A DNA stretch of 64,000 bases from Wenjunlia tyrosinilytica. Lineage in GTDB: Bacteria > Actinomycetota > Actinomycetes > Streptomycetales > Streptomycetaceae. The translations under genes and the position numbers were made by a program. Numbering within the stretch: position 1 is the stretch's first letter; every line of letters begins with the position of its first letter. The notes under the pieces were generated by a model. The model had not been told where the DNA came from. It did not search any database and saw only the letters and a list, made by a program, of their open reading frames with translations. The DNA lies in the NCBI RefSeq assembly GCF_014646055.1, contig NZ_BMMS01000025.1, positions 1 to 64,000 on the forward strand, given 5' to 3'. Shown in pieces: positions 18,159-26,431 of the stretch.

Positions 18159-20399
18159 GTGGCTGATCAGGCGCTTGCTGTGAACGAGCCGGTGGAGCCC
18201 GCCCCGGCGCGCTCCGATCACCGGAAGCCGTCCGGCCGTCCCCCCGCCGCTTCGGCCCCTGCCGTTCCGGTCGGGGGGCTGCCGTCCGCGCCGACGCCGT
18301 TCGTCGGGCGGCGCGACGAGTTGAAGGTGCTGCACGCCGAGATCGACCGCCCGGGCCTCGCCAGGGGCGGCGCCCCCGCCCGCGGCAGCCGGGTGCTCCT
18401 GATCGCCGGGCGCCCCGGCTCGGGCCGGACCGCGCTGGCCCTGCACCTCGCCCACCAGCTGGCCGACCGCTACCCCGACGGCTCCTTCTTCGCCCGGCTC
18501 ACCGGTCCCGAGGCCGAGGCCGCGCACCCGGCCCGGGTCGCCCTCGATCTGCTGGCCGCCTTCGGGGAGCGGGCGGACCGCGACGCCGACCCCGCCCACC
18601 TGGCCGCGGCGGCCCGTGCGGCGCTGTCCGGGCGCCGGGTCCTGCTCGTCCTCGACGACGTCGCCGAGTCCGACCAGTTGCTCGCACTGCTCCCCGACGG
18701 GCCCGGCGCTCTGGTCGTGGCCACCTCGCAGGGGCCGCTGACCGGCGTGGCCGACGCCCGCCCCTGCGTGCTGGGCGGGCTGGACCCGGCCTCGGCGACC
18801 GCGATGCTCACCCACGCCATCGGCTCCACCCGGATCGTGTGCGATCCGCGCGCCGCCGAGGAGCTGGGGGAGGAGTGCGGCAGCCACCCGACGGCGCTCC
18901 GCCTCGTCGGCGGCTGGCTCGCCGCCCGCCCCAAGACCTCCGTCGCCGACGCGGCGGCCCGGCTGCGCTCGTCGGCGGTGGAGGACCCCGGCCCCCGCGT
19001 GCCGCTCGCCCGTGCCTTCCAGCTCGTCAACGGCGATCTGCCGCCCGCCGTGGCCCGCCTCCTGCGGCTGCTCGTGCTGGCCCCGGCCGCCGTCGTGGAC
19101 GCGCATGTGGCCTCCTCCCTCGCGGGCTGCTCGCCGGCCGCCGCCGGGTCGGTGCTGGCGGACCTCGCCGAGCGGGGGCTGCTGGCCCGCCAGGAGGGCA
19201 CCGAGGGGGAGTACCGGGTGCCGGGATGCCTCGATCCCCTGCTGCGCCGGGCGATGGAGGCCAACGACCAACCGGGGGAGATCCAGCTCGCCCTCGCCCG
19301 CATGCTGGAGCGCACGGTCCGGCTCCTCGGGGCGTGCCTGACGGCTCTGGAGCCGCAGCGGGGCAACGGGGAGCGGGGCAATGGTGAGCGAGGCGGCGGG
19401 GAGCGGGGCGGCGGGGAGCGTGAGCGGACGAGCGGCGCCGGGGACGGGCGGCGCGGTGCGGACGGGGGCGGCGGCGACGGGCGTGGCGGCGACGGGCGCG
19501 GGGAGCACGGGCGTGGGGAGGAGCCGCCCAAGGAGCTGAGGTTCGCGTCACCGCAGGCGGCCGCGCTGTGGCTGGAGCGGCGTCTGCCCTCGCTGATGGC
19601 CGCCGCCCGCACCGCCGTGGACGACGGCGGGCTGGACACCCTGGCCCGCAGACTGATCGCCGCCCTGGTGCGCGTCCTGTCCCTGCCGGGGGGCGCCCTG
19701 CCGCGGGACACCCCGACCGAGGGTGCGCCGACCGGGCGCGCGGGCGCGGCCGAGCAGTACCACCTGCACGGACTCGTCCTCGACATCGCCACCCGCAACG
19801 GCCGCCACCGCGAGCGCGCCGCCGCGCTGATCAACCTGGCCGACCTCGACGCGGCGGCCGGACGCCGCCACGAGGCCCTGGACCGCTACCGGGACGCGCT
19901 GGCCGCCGCCCGCCTCGACGACGACCAGGCCGCGGCGGGCCGGGCGCTGGAGTCCATCGGCGACGTCCACCGCGACCTGGGCGACCCGCAGCGCGCCGCC
20001 GACTGGTACGGCAGGGCCCTGGCGGTCCGGGAGAGCCGCGGCGACCTCGCCGACCAGGCCAGGCTGCACGGCTGCCTCGGCAGCGCCTGCGTCCGTCTGC
20101 GCCAGTGGCCGGACGCGGCCCGGGAGTGGCGCACAGCGGCCGCCCTGCACCGCAGGGTGAACGACATCCCGTCCCAGGCTCGAGCGTTCACCGAGCTCGC
20201 GCGCGTATTGGAATACGCGGGGTACCCGGAGGAGTCCTTGCGGATGTGCCGCGAGGCACTGAGGTGGGCCCGCCACTGCCAGGACGTACGGCTCGAGGCG
20301 GCCGTGCTCCTGCGCATGGCGGACACCCTGGACCGGCTCGGCGATCCCGCCGGGGCGCGGGTCCAGCGGGCGGAGGCCGAGCGCCTGCTCTCTGGCTGA
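18159..20399 (+). CDS. STAND-like ATPase with C-terminal TPR repeats (AfsR-like, no DNA-binding domain)
   Basis: A 746-residue protein related to the NB-ARC/TPR part of SARP-type regulators. After a Pro/Ala-rich start comes PTPFVGRRDELKVLHAEI, then the P-loop IAGRPGSGRTALAL, Walker B RVLLVLDDVAE and CGSHPTALRLVGGWLA (the GLPLAL-like motif). The P-loop Lys is an Arg. A Gly/Glu/Arg repeat linker (about residues 400-455) leads to TPRs (RAAALINLADLDAAAGRRHE, DRYRDALAAARLDDDQAAAG, AADWYGRALAVRESRGDLAD). No DNA-binding or effector domain is visible, so it may be a scaffold or signalling partner. GTG 18159 is preferred over GTG 18153 for spacing from CGGGA. It sits between the Nudix gene and ald, as I recall from other Streptomyces. 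Confidence 0.82.
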   Translation: MADQALAVNEPVEPAPARSDHRKPSGRPPAASAPAVPVGGLPSAPTPFVGRRDELKVLHAEIDRPGLARGGAPARGSRVLLIAGRPGSGRTALALHLAHQLADRYPDGSFFARLTGPEAEAAHPARVALDLLAAFGERADRDADPAHLAAAARAALSGRRVLLVLDDVAESDQLLALLPDGPGALVVATSQGPLTGVADARPCVLGGLDPASATAMLTHAIGSTRIVCDPRAAEELGEECGSHPTALRLVGGWLAARPKTSVADAAARLRSSAVEDPGPRVPLARAFQLVNGDLPPAVARLLRLLVLAPAAVVDAHVASSLAGCSPAAAGSVLADLAERGLLARQEGTEGEYRVPGCLDPLLRRAMEANDQPGEIQLALARMLERTVRLLGACLTALEPQRGNGERGNGERGGGERGGGERERTSGAGDGRRGADGGGGDGRGGDGRGEHGRGEEPPKELRFASPQAAALWLERRLPSLMAAARTAVDDGGLDTLARRLIAALVRVLSLPGGALPRDTPTEGAPTGRAGAAEQYHLHGLVLDIATRNGRHRERAAALINLADLDAAAGRRHEALDRYRDALAAARLDDDQAAAGRALESIGDVHRDLGDPQRAADWYGRALAVRESRGDLADQARLHGCLGSACVRLRQWPDAAREWRTAAALHRRVNDIPSQARAFTELARVLEYAGYPEESLRMCREALRWARHCQDVRLEAAVLLRMADTLDRLGDPAGARVQRAEAERLLSG
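19362..19520. repeat. Gly/Glu/Arg-coding low-complexity repeats
   Basis: Short repeats built on GGGGAGCGGGG and GGCGACGGGCG encode GERGGGER and GDGRGGDGRG inside the STAND/TPR gene. They form a flexible linker between the ATPase region and the TPR region and are likely length-variable. Confidence 0.7.
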
Positions 20400-20593
20400 C
20401 CTCCGCCACCCGCCCCTGCGATAGCAACCTACGAATCAGCCAATCGTCTCCCAGGAAATATTTAGTTTGTAAGGCTGGACTCTCACTCGGCCTTCATTAC
20501 ACTCGTTTGTGTCGCGGACATCGCGTCCGGCAGCGGCGTACTCGTGCGTGCCCCCTGCCGTCCCAAAACCCTCATGCAAGGACCGTGATCGTT
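20400..20593 (+). promoter_or_regulatory. AT-richer upstream region of ald
   Basis: These 194 bases are clearly richer in A/T than their surroundings (for example AGGAAATATTTAGTTTGTAA at about 20452-20472, and CATTACACTC further on), which is typical of a Streptomyces promoter region. TTACACT resembles a -10 box, but I cannot fix a matching -35. No gene is visible. Confidence 0.4.
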
Positions 20594-21709
20594 GTGAAGG
20601 TCGGCATCCCCCGCGAGGTCAAGAACAACGAGTTCCGTGTGGCCATCACCCCCGCGGGTGTCAACGAACTCGTTCGCAACGGCCACGAGGTCTTCATCGA
20701 GGACAACGCCGGGGTCGGCTCCTCCATCCCTAACGGGGAGTTCGTCGCCGCGGGCGCGACGATCCTGCCCACCGCGGACGACGTCTGGCAGACCGCGGAC
20801 CTGGTGCTGAAGGTCAAGGAGCCCATCGCGGAGGAGTACCACCGCCTCCGCAAGGACCAGACCCTCTTCACCTACCTGCACCTGGCCGCCTCCCGCGAGT
20901 GCACCGACGCCCTCCTGGAGTCCGGCACCACCTCCATCGCGTACGAGACGGTCGAGCTCCCCAACCGGGCGCTCCCGCTGCTCGCCCCGATGTCCGAGGT
21001 CGCCGGGCGCCTCGCCCCGCAGGTCGGCGCCTACCACCTGATGCGCTCGGCCGGCGGCCGCGGAGTGCTGCCCGGCGGTGTGCCCGGTGTCGCCCCCGGC
21101 AAGGCCGTCGTCATCGGCGGCGGTGTCTCGGGCTGGAACGCCGCGCAGATCGCCATCGGCATGGGCTTCCACGTGACCCTGCTCGACAAGGACATCAACA
21201 AGCTGCGCGAGGCCGACAAGATCTTCGGTACGAAGATCAAGACGATCGTCTCCAACGCCTTCGAGCTGGAGAAGGCCGTCCTCGACGCCGACCTGGTCGT
21301 CGGCGCGGTGCTCATCCCCGGCGCCAAGGCCCCCAAGCTCGTCACCAACGAGCTGGTCTCCCGGATGAAGCCGGGCGCCGTGCTCGTCGACATCGCCATC
21401 GACCAGGGCGGTTGCTTCGAGGACTCGCGTCCCACCACGCACGCCGAGCCGACGTTCGAGGTGCACGACACCGTCTTCTACTGCGTGGCCAACATGCCCG
21501 GGGCGGTGCCGAACACCTCCACCTACGCGCTGACCAACGCCACGCTCCCCTACATCGTGGAACTGGCCAACCTCGGCTGGCGCGAGGCGCTGCGCCGCGA
21601 CCCGGCGCTCGCCAGGGGCCTGCACACGCACGAGGGCGCCATCGTCTACGGTCCCGTCGCCGAAGCGCACGGCCTCGAGCTCACCGAACTGGCCGACCTG
21701 CTCGCCTGA
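20594..21709 (+). CDS. ald: Alanine dehydrogenase
   Basis: A 371-residue NAD-dependent enzyme interconverting alanine and pyruvate plus ammonia. The start [19 protein letters not shown], the active-site block [14 protein letters not shown], the NAD-binding [19 protein letters not shown] and the conserved [16 protein letters not shown] with [14 protein letters not shown] all match the family across its full length. GTG 20594 is preferred because an AAGGA lies about 11 bases upstream; a GTG at 20585 is too near it. A stem-loop follows the gene. The AT-rich upstream region suggests its own promoter. Confidence 0.97.
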   Translation: MKVGIPREVKNNEFRVAITPAGVNELVRNGHEVFIEDNAGVGSSIPNGEFVAAGATILPTADDVWQTADLVLKVKEPIAEEYHRLRKDQTLFTYLHLAASRECTDALLESGTTSIAYETVELPNRALPLLAPMSEVAGRLAPQVGAYHLMRSAGGRGVLPGGVPGVAPGKAVVIGGGVSGWNAAQIAIGMGFHVTLLDKDINKLREADKIFGTKIKTIVSNAFELEKAVLDADLVVGAVLIPGAKAPKLVTNELVSRMKPGAVLVDIAIDQGGCFEDSRPTTHAEPTFEVHDTVFYCVANMPGAVPNTSTYALTNATLPYIVELANLGWREALRRDPALARGLHTHEGAIVYGPVAEAHGLELTELADLLA

Positions 21710-21754
21710 TCGACTGATCGTCACCGCGACATCGACTGGTCGACAACATCGCCC

Positions 21755-21792
21755 GGCTCGGCGCCCCTTCCGTGGAGATGGGGCGCCGAGCC
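21755..21792 (+). terminator. Stem-loop terminator after ald
   Basis: A perfect 13-bp stem (GGCTCGGCGCCCC with GGGGCGCCGAGCC) and a 12-base loop lie 45 bases after the ald stop. No U tract is present. It separates ald from the parA-scpAB operon. Confidence 0.85.
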
Positions 21793-21935
21793 GTGTCTGA
21801 CGTGTGGTCAACTCGCGAAAAACGTTACGCTTTCACCGATTCGCACTCCGGTGAATCATCGGGGATGGGGTTCTTGTGCCCTTGACAGCGGGGTGTTCGG
21901 TTGCCGACACATGGTGCCGTGTCCGGTGGATTGTG

Positions 21936-21965
21936 TTGCTGCGGATGCCCGACACGCCATAGAGT
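21936..21965 (+). promoter_or_regulatory. Candidate vegetative promoter of the parA-scpAB operon
   Basis: TTGCTG (21936-21941) and TAGAGT (21960-21965) are separated by 18 bases and match the housekeeping -35/-10 pattern of high-GC actinomycetes. Transcription would begin about 65 bases before the parA start. A second TTGACA at 21882-21887 lacks a good -10. The rest of the 330-bp gap after ald holds no gene. Confidence 0.45.
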
Positions 21966-22037
21966 CGGCCACCGTCGGCATGGTGTCTCGCTGACCAATC
22001 TAGAAATTTCCTGGTCACCAAGGAGGTAAGACGACTT

Positions 22038-23153
22038 GTGAATGAGTCGACATTTGCTCCCGGGGGTGGTCAACCAGGACTGCAGGCAGTCGGTTCGGTC
22101 GCGGTCCGCACGTTCGCGGCGCAGCAGGGGTCCGGCGACGAGGGTACGCACCACGGGCCCGCGGGCCGCAACGACCAGCAGGAATCCGACCGTTTCATCG
22201 GATTCGAGACCGACCTGCAAGAGGGCCAGCTGTACGACCCCGACGCCGAGTACGAGCCCGACCCCGAGTACGCGGCCACACTCGCGCCCGACGCCGCCCG
22301 GCAGCGCCGCGAGCGCGTCGGACCCACCGGTCGCCCCCTGCCCTACTTCCCGATCCCCGGGCCGGTCACCGACCACGGCCCGGCGAAGATCATCGCGATG
22401 TGCAACCAGAAGGGCGGGGTCGGCAAGACCACCTCGACCATCAACCTCGGTGCCGCGCTCGCCGAATACGGCCGCCGTGTGCTGCTCGTCGACTTCGACC
22501 CGCAGGGCGCGCTGTCCGTCGGACTGGGCGTCAATCCCATGGAATTGGACATCACCGTCTACAACCTGCTGATGGAGCGCGGGTTGGCGGCCGACGAGGT
22601 ACTGCTGAAGACGGCGGTGCCGGGGATGGACCTGCTCCCCAGCAATATCGACTTGTCGGCGGCCGAGGTCCAACTCGTCAGCGAGGTGGCCCGCGAGTCG
22701 ACGCTCCAGCGCGCTCTCAAGCCGCTGATGCAGGACTACGACTACATCGTCATCGACTGCCAGCCGTCGCTCGGCCTGCTGACCGTCAACGCGCTGACCG
22801 CGGCCCACACCGTGATCGTTCCGCTGGAGTGCGAGTTCTTCGCCCTGCGCGGCGTCGCGCTGCTCACCGAGACGATCGAGAAGGTCCGCGAGCGGCTCAA
22901 CCCCGAGCTCCAACTCGACGGCATCCTCGCCACGATGTACGACTCGCGCACCGTGCACAGCCGCGAGGTGCTCGCCCGTGTCGTCGAGGCGTTCGACGAC
23001 CATGTCTTCCACACCGTCATCGGCCGGACCGTGCGCTTCCCCGAGACCACCGTCGCGGGCGAGCCCATCACGACCTACGCCTCCAACTCCGTGGGCGCGG
23101 CCGCCTACCGCCAGCTCGCCAGGGAGGTGCTCGCCCGGTGCCACGCCGAGTGA
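22038..23153 (+). CDS. ParA/Soj-like chromosome-partitioning ATPase (second ParA type, next to scpAB)
   Basis: A 371-residue deviant-Walker ATPase. Residues 1-115 are a hydrophilic, probably disordered extension. The ATPase core begins AKIIAMCNQKGGVGKTTS, with the signature Lys and the P-loop, and continues with VLLVDFDPQGALSVGLG and DYIVIDCQPSLGLLTVNAL. It is encoded beside scpA and scpB, not beside parB, so it is not the main ParA of the parABS system. Its homologue holds the same place in mycobacteria. GTG 22038 has a strong AAGGAGGT 10 bases upstream. A role in chromosome organisation together with ScpAB is inference from context. Confidence 0.92.
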   Translation: MNESTFAPGGGQPGLQAVGSVAVRTFAAQQGSGDEGTHHGPAGRNDQQESDRFIGFETDLQEGQLYDPDAEYEPDPEYAATLAPDAARQRRERVGPTGRPLPYFPIPGPVTDHGPAKIIAMCNQKGGVGKTTSTINLGAALAEYGRRVLLVDFDPQGALSVGLGVNPMELDITVYNLLMERGLAADEVLLKTAVPGMDLLPSNIDLSAAEVQLVSEVARESTLQRALKPLMQDYDYIVIDCQPSLGLLTVNALTAAHTVIVPLECEFFALRGVALLTETIEKVRERLNPELQLDGILATMYDSRTVHSREVLARVVEAFDDHVFHTVIGRTVRFPETTVAGEPITTYASNSVGAAAYRQLAREVLARCHAE

Positions 23154-23728
23154 GTCTCCCGGGGGCGGACGAGCTGTTCCGGACCACCGGGGGCATGGCG
23201 CTGCAGGCAACGCCGCGCCAGCACAACGGCGACGGCCAGACGGCCGGTGACCGGCTGCGCCCGGTGCCCGCTCCGGCGGGGGAGTCCGACTCCACGGCGG
23301 CGCAGGAGGCCGGGGCGGACACGTCGGCGGAGCAGCACCAGGACCGCGACACGGCTTCGGAGCACTCCGGGCGCGCGGAGGCGGACGAGGGCGCTGAGGC
23401 GCACCGCGGGAACGAGGGGGCGTCCGCTTCCGGCTCCGCTTCGGCGCAGCCGGGAGCGTCGGGTCAGTCCGCGGCGCCCGCGAGGCGCAAGCCGCGCGCG
23501 GCGAACCGCAGGCCCAGCGGACGGGAACGGCACGACGAGAAGATCACCGTGTACGTCTCGGCCGAGGAGCTGATGGACCTCGAGCACGCCCGGCTGGTGC
23601 TGCGCGGCGAGCACGGGCTCGCCGTCGACCGGGGGCGGATCGTGCGCGAGGCGGTCGCGGTGGTCCTCGCGGATCTGGAGTCGCGCGGCGACGCGAGCAT
23701 CCTGGTCCGCCGCTTGCGCGGGCGCTGA
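23138..23728 (+). CDS. Conserved protein downstream of parA, ribbon-helix-helix-like C-terminus
   Basis: A 196-residue protein. Residues 1-125 are low-complexity (Ala/Glu/Gly/Ser-rich). Residues about 128-196 (HDEKITVYVSAEELMDLE, VDRGRIVREAVAVVLADLES) have the strand-helix-helix layout of ribbon-helix-helix DNA-binding proteins, with ITVYVS as the strand. This would fit a ParB- or CopG-like partner of the ParA next door, which is inference. GTG 23138 has GGGAGG about 9 bases upstream and overlaps the end of parA; a second GTG at 23150 overlaps the parA stop as GTGA but lacks a ribosome binding site. Confidence 0.78.
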   Translation: MPRRVSLPGADELFRTTGGMALQATPRQHNGDGQTAGDRLRPVPAPAGESDSTAAQEAGADTSAEQHQDRDTASEHSGRAEADEGAEAHRGNEGASASGSASAQPGASGQSAAPARRKPRAANRRPSGRERHDEKITVYVSAEELMDLEHARLVLRGEHGLAVDRGRIVREAVAVVLADLESRGDASILVRRLRGR

Positions 23729-23813
23729 AGCCCTGGCCAGGTAGTCTGCGCGGACGGCGGCGGCCCGCCTTCCCGGGCTGTCGGCCACCCCGCCAGGCGA
23801 GCCATGGACCCCG

Positions 23814-25577
23814 ATGCCGACCGACCCTCCCACCTCACCCCGCCGCCCCTTGGGCCGCGGCCCCGGCGCCGTGCGCCCTGCGCCCGCTCCCGAGCCGGCC
23901 GAAGCGGCGCAGCCGCGGCAGGACGCCGCACCCCGGCCCGAGCCGGCACAGGCGGGGACACAGGCCGGGACACGGGCGGGGACACAGGCCGGGACGGAGC
24001 CCGGTGACGAGTTCGGAACAGGGCCGGGTGGGGAGTCCGGGACGGAGCCCGGGAGCGGCGCGGTCGCGGTCGGCGAGGAGACCGGCGCCGGTCGGGTGGG
24101 CCGACAGGGGCCATTGCAGCCCCCTGAGGAGGCGTCTGAGCCACGGGGCACCGTTCCCCCGCCCGCAGGACCCCGGGCCCCCACCGAAGCCGCGAGCCCG
24201 CCGCCCACGCCCGTCCCCCCGTCCGCTGAAGCCGCGGGCCCGGTCTCGGCGGGGGTTGCGCCGTCCGCTGGGGCGGGTGGGTCCGTTGAGGCTGCGGGCC
24301 CGCCGCTCACGGTTGTCCCCCCGTCCGCTGGGGCGGGTGGGTCCGTTGAGGCTGCGGGTTCGGTCTCGGCGGGGGTTGCGCCGTCCGCTGGGGCGGGTGG
24401 GTCCGTTGAGGCTGCGGGCCCGCCGCCCACGGTTGTCCCTCCGTCCGCTCGGGCTGGCGGGTCTGCTGAAGCTGCGGGCCCGGTCTCTACGGCGGTTCCG
24501 GCGTCCGTTCGCAGCCAGGTGTCCGCCGAAGGCGCGAGTGCGGGCCCCGCGACAGTGCCGGCGCCCGCAGGACCGCAGGCGTCCGCGGATGTCCTCATCA
24601 GACCGGGCATCACCGCCATTCCGGCGCCCGCTCGGCCCCAGGACGAGAGCGGCGGTCTGCCGCTGCCTTCTCAGCCGGGGGGCGAGCCTCCCGGGGACCT
24701 GCCGGAGCCCTCCCAGGCCGTGGGCGCGGAAACGCCCGGGGATGCCCCGGCGGACGGGGACACTCCCGCCGACCGCGGCCGGTTCAAGGTGCGGCTGCAC
24801 AACTTCGAGGGGCCGTTCGATCTGCTGCTTCAGCTGATCGCCAAGCACAAGCTCGACGTCACCGAGGTCGCGCTGTCCAAGGTCACCGACGAGTTCATCG
24901 CCTTCATCCGGGCCATGGGGCCCGACTGGGATCTCGACCAGGCGACCGAGTTCCTCGTGGTCGCGGCCACCCTCCTCGATCTCAAGGCCGCCCGTCTGCT
25001 GCCCTCCGCCGAGGTGGAGGACGAGGAGGACCTCGCCCTCCTCGAAGCCCGTGACCTCCTGTTCGCCAGGCTCCTCCAGTACCGCGCCTACAAGCAGATC
25101 GCCGCGATCTTCGCGGACCGCTGGGCCGAGGAGCTCAGCCGCCATCCCCGCACCGTCGGCCTCGAACCGCACCATGCCGAGCTGCTGCCCGAGGTCGTCA
25201 TCTCCATCGGTCCCGAGGGGTTCGCCAAGCTCGCCGCCAAGGCGATGATCCCCAAGCCCAGGCCCACGGTGTACGTCGAGCACATCCATGCCCCGCTCGT
25301 GAGCGTCCGCGAGCAGGCGGAGCTCGTGATGGCGCGGCTGCGCGACCTCGGGCAGGTGAGCTTCGGCGCGCTCACCGAGGACGCCCCCGACACCCTCACG
25401 GTGGTGGCCCGCTTCCTGGCCCTGCTCGAGCTGTACCGGGAGAAGGCCGTCGCGCTGGACCAGGACGAGGCGCTGGGGGAGCTCCTGGTGCGATGGACCG
25501 GGGACGACGACCACCAGCCCGTGGTGACCGACGAGTTCGACCGGGCTCCCGATGTGGACGACGAGGACAGGAAATGA
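23814..25577 (+). CDS. scpA: Segregation and condensation protein A (kleisin) with long N-terminal extension
   Basis: A 587-residue protein. Only residues about 323-587 match ScpA: FKVRLHNFEGPFDLLLQLIAKHKLDV at the SMC-binding N-domain, a central helical part, and a winged-helix C-terminus ending in a GALTEDAPDTLTVVARFLALLELY block. ScpA bridges SMC heads and works with ScpB in chromosome condensation and segregation. The first 322 residues are Pro/Ala/Gly-rich, with four 20-residue repeats. The ATG at 23814 is the first in frame; an internal start nearer the core cannot be excluded. The TGA overlaps the scpB ATG. Confidence 0.93.
   Translation: MPTDPPTSPRRPLGRGPGAVRPAPAPEPAEAAQPRQDAAPRPEPAQAGTQAGTRAGTQAGTEPGDEFGTGPGGESGTEPGSGAVAVGEETGAGRVGRQGPLQPPEEASEPRGTVPPPAGPRAPTEAASPPPTPVPPSAEAAGPVSAGVAPSAGAGGSVEAAGPPLTVVPPSAGAGGSVEAAGSVSAGVAPSAGAGGSVEAAGPPPTVVPPSARAGGSAEAAGPVSTAVPASVRSQVSAEGASAGPATVPAPAGPQASADVLIRPGITAIPAPARPQDESGGLPLPSQPGGEPPGDLPEPSQAVGAETPGDAPADGDTPADRGRFKVRLHNFEGPFDLLLQLIAKHKLDVTEVALSKVTDEFIAFIRAMGPDWDLDQATEFLVVAATLLDLKAARLLPSAEVEDEEDLALLEARDLLFARLLQYRAYKQIAAIFADRWAEELSRHPRTVGLEPHHAELLPEVVISIGPEGFAKLAAKAMIPKPRPTVYVEHIHAPLVSVREQAELVMARLRDLGQVSFGALTEDAPDTLTVVARFLALLELYREKAVALDQDEALGELLVRWTGDDDHQPVVTDEFDRAPDVDDEDRK
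24220..24500. repeat. 60-bp tandem repeat in the scpA extension
   Basis: Four in-register 60-bp units (24261-24320, 24321-24380, 24381-24440, 24441-24500) plus a partial unit before them each begin CCGTCCGCT. The first three share about 40 identical bases. They encode 20-residue repeats around PSAGAGGSVEAAG. The low divergence of the first three units suggests recent expansion. Confidence 0.88.
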
Positions 25578-26431
25578 CACGGCACCCCGAACAGTCCCCC
25601 ACCGCCGAAACGGACGTCCCGGACACGGATGTCCCGGACGCGGATGTCCCGGACGCGGACCCCTCGGACAAGGATGTCCCGGACGCGGATGTCCCGGACG
25701 CGGACCCCTCGGACAAGGACGCCCCGGGCACGGATGCCCCGGGCACCGACGCCCCGCTCGGCATGGCCGCCCTCGACCTCAAACCGGCCCTCGAAGCCGT
25801 GCTCATGGTCGTGGACGAGCCCGCGACGGAGGAGCACCTGGCGAAGATACTGGAGCGTCCCCGCCGCCTCGTCGCCGACGCCCTGCGCGAGCTCGCGGAC
25901 GAATACACCACCCAGGGCCGGGGTTTCGACCTGCGGCTGATCGCGGGAGGCTGGCGGTTCTACACCCGGCCCGCCTTCGCCGAGGCGGTGGAGAAGTTCG
26001 TCCTGGACGGCCAGCAGGCGCGGCTGACCCAGGCCGCCCTGGAGACCTTGGCGGTGGTCGCGTACCGGCAGCCGGTGAGCCGTTCACGGGTCTCGGCGGT
26101 CCGCGGAGTCAACTGCGACGGCGTCATGCGCACCCTCCTCCAGCGCGGTCTGGTGGAGGAGAGTGGGTCCGAACCCGAGACAGGTGCGATCCTGTACAGG
26201 ACGACGAACTACTTCCTGGAACGGATGGGCCTTCGCGGCCTCGACGAGCTGCCAGAGCTCGCGCCGTTCCTGCCCGAGGCGGATGCCGTGGAAGCCGAGT
26301 CCCAGGAGGGCTCCGCGCTCACCGCGGCGATCGCCGAGCTGGCCGACCTCGACGGTGACGGCGGCGAGCGGGAACGGGAGGCGGCGGCGTCCGACGACAG
26401 CGAACACCGGCACTCGACGACGGACAATTGA
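25574..26431 (+). CDS. scpB: Segregation and condensation protein B
   Basis: A 285-residue protein. Residues about 62-230 are the two winged-helix domains of ScpB: DLKPALEAVLMVVDEPATEE at the start, then AALETLAVVAYRQPVSRSR with GVNCDGVMRTLLQRGLVEE, the family's best-known motif. The start overlaps scpA (ATGA), so translation is coupled. Residues 12-60 are a repeat of Asp-rich pentapeptides (DVPDA, DPSDK), and the C-terminal 40 residues are acidic; neither is typical of ScpB. It forms the SMC-ScpAB complex with ScpA. Confidence 0.95.
   Translation: MTRHPEQSPTAETDVPDTDVPDADVPDADPSDKDVPDADVPDADPSDKDAPGTDAPGTDAPLGMAALDLKPALEAVLMVVDEPATEEHLAKILERPRRLVADALRELADEYTTQGRGFDLRLIAGGWRFYTRPAFAEAVEKFVLDGQQARLTQAALETLAVVAYRQPVSRSRVSAVRGVNCDGVMRTLLQRGLVEESGSEPETGAILYRTTNYFLERMGLRGLDELPELAPFLPEADAVEAESQEGSALTAAIAELADLDGDGGEREREAAASDDSEHRHSTTDN
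25613..25762. repeat. 15-bp repeats in the 5' part of scpB
   Basis: The start of scpB is built from 15-bp units such as GATGTCCCGGACGCG. A higher-order 45-bp unit occurs twice and looks identical (25628-25672 and 25673-25717). It encodes an acidic DVPDA/DPSDK tail at the N-terminus. Confidence 0.85.

Noticed and set aside
20504-20593. In-frame upstream extension of ald from earlier start codons
   Set aside because: The upstream sequence is AT-rich non-coding DNA, and the conserved enzyme begins at KVGIPREV.
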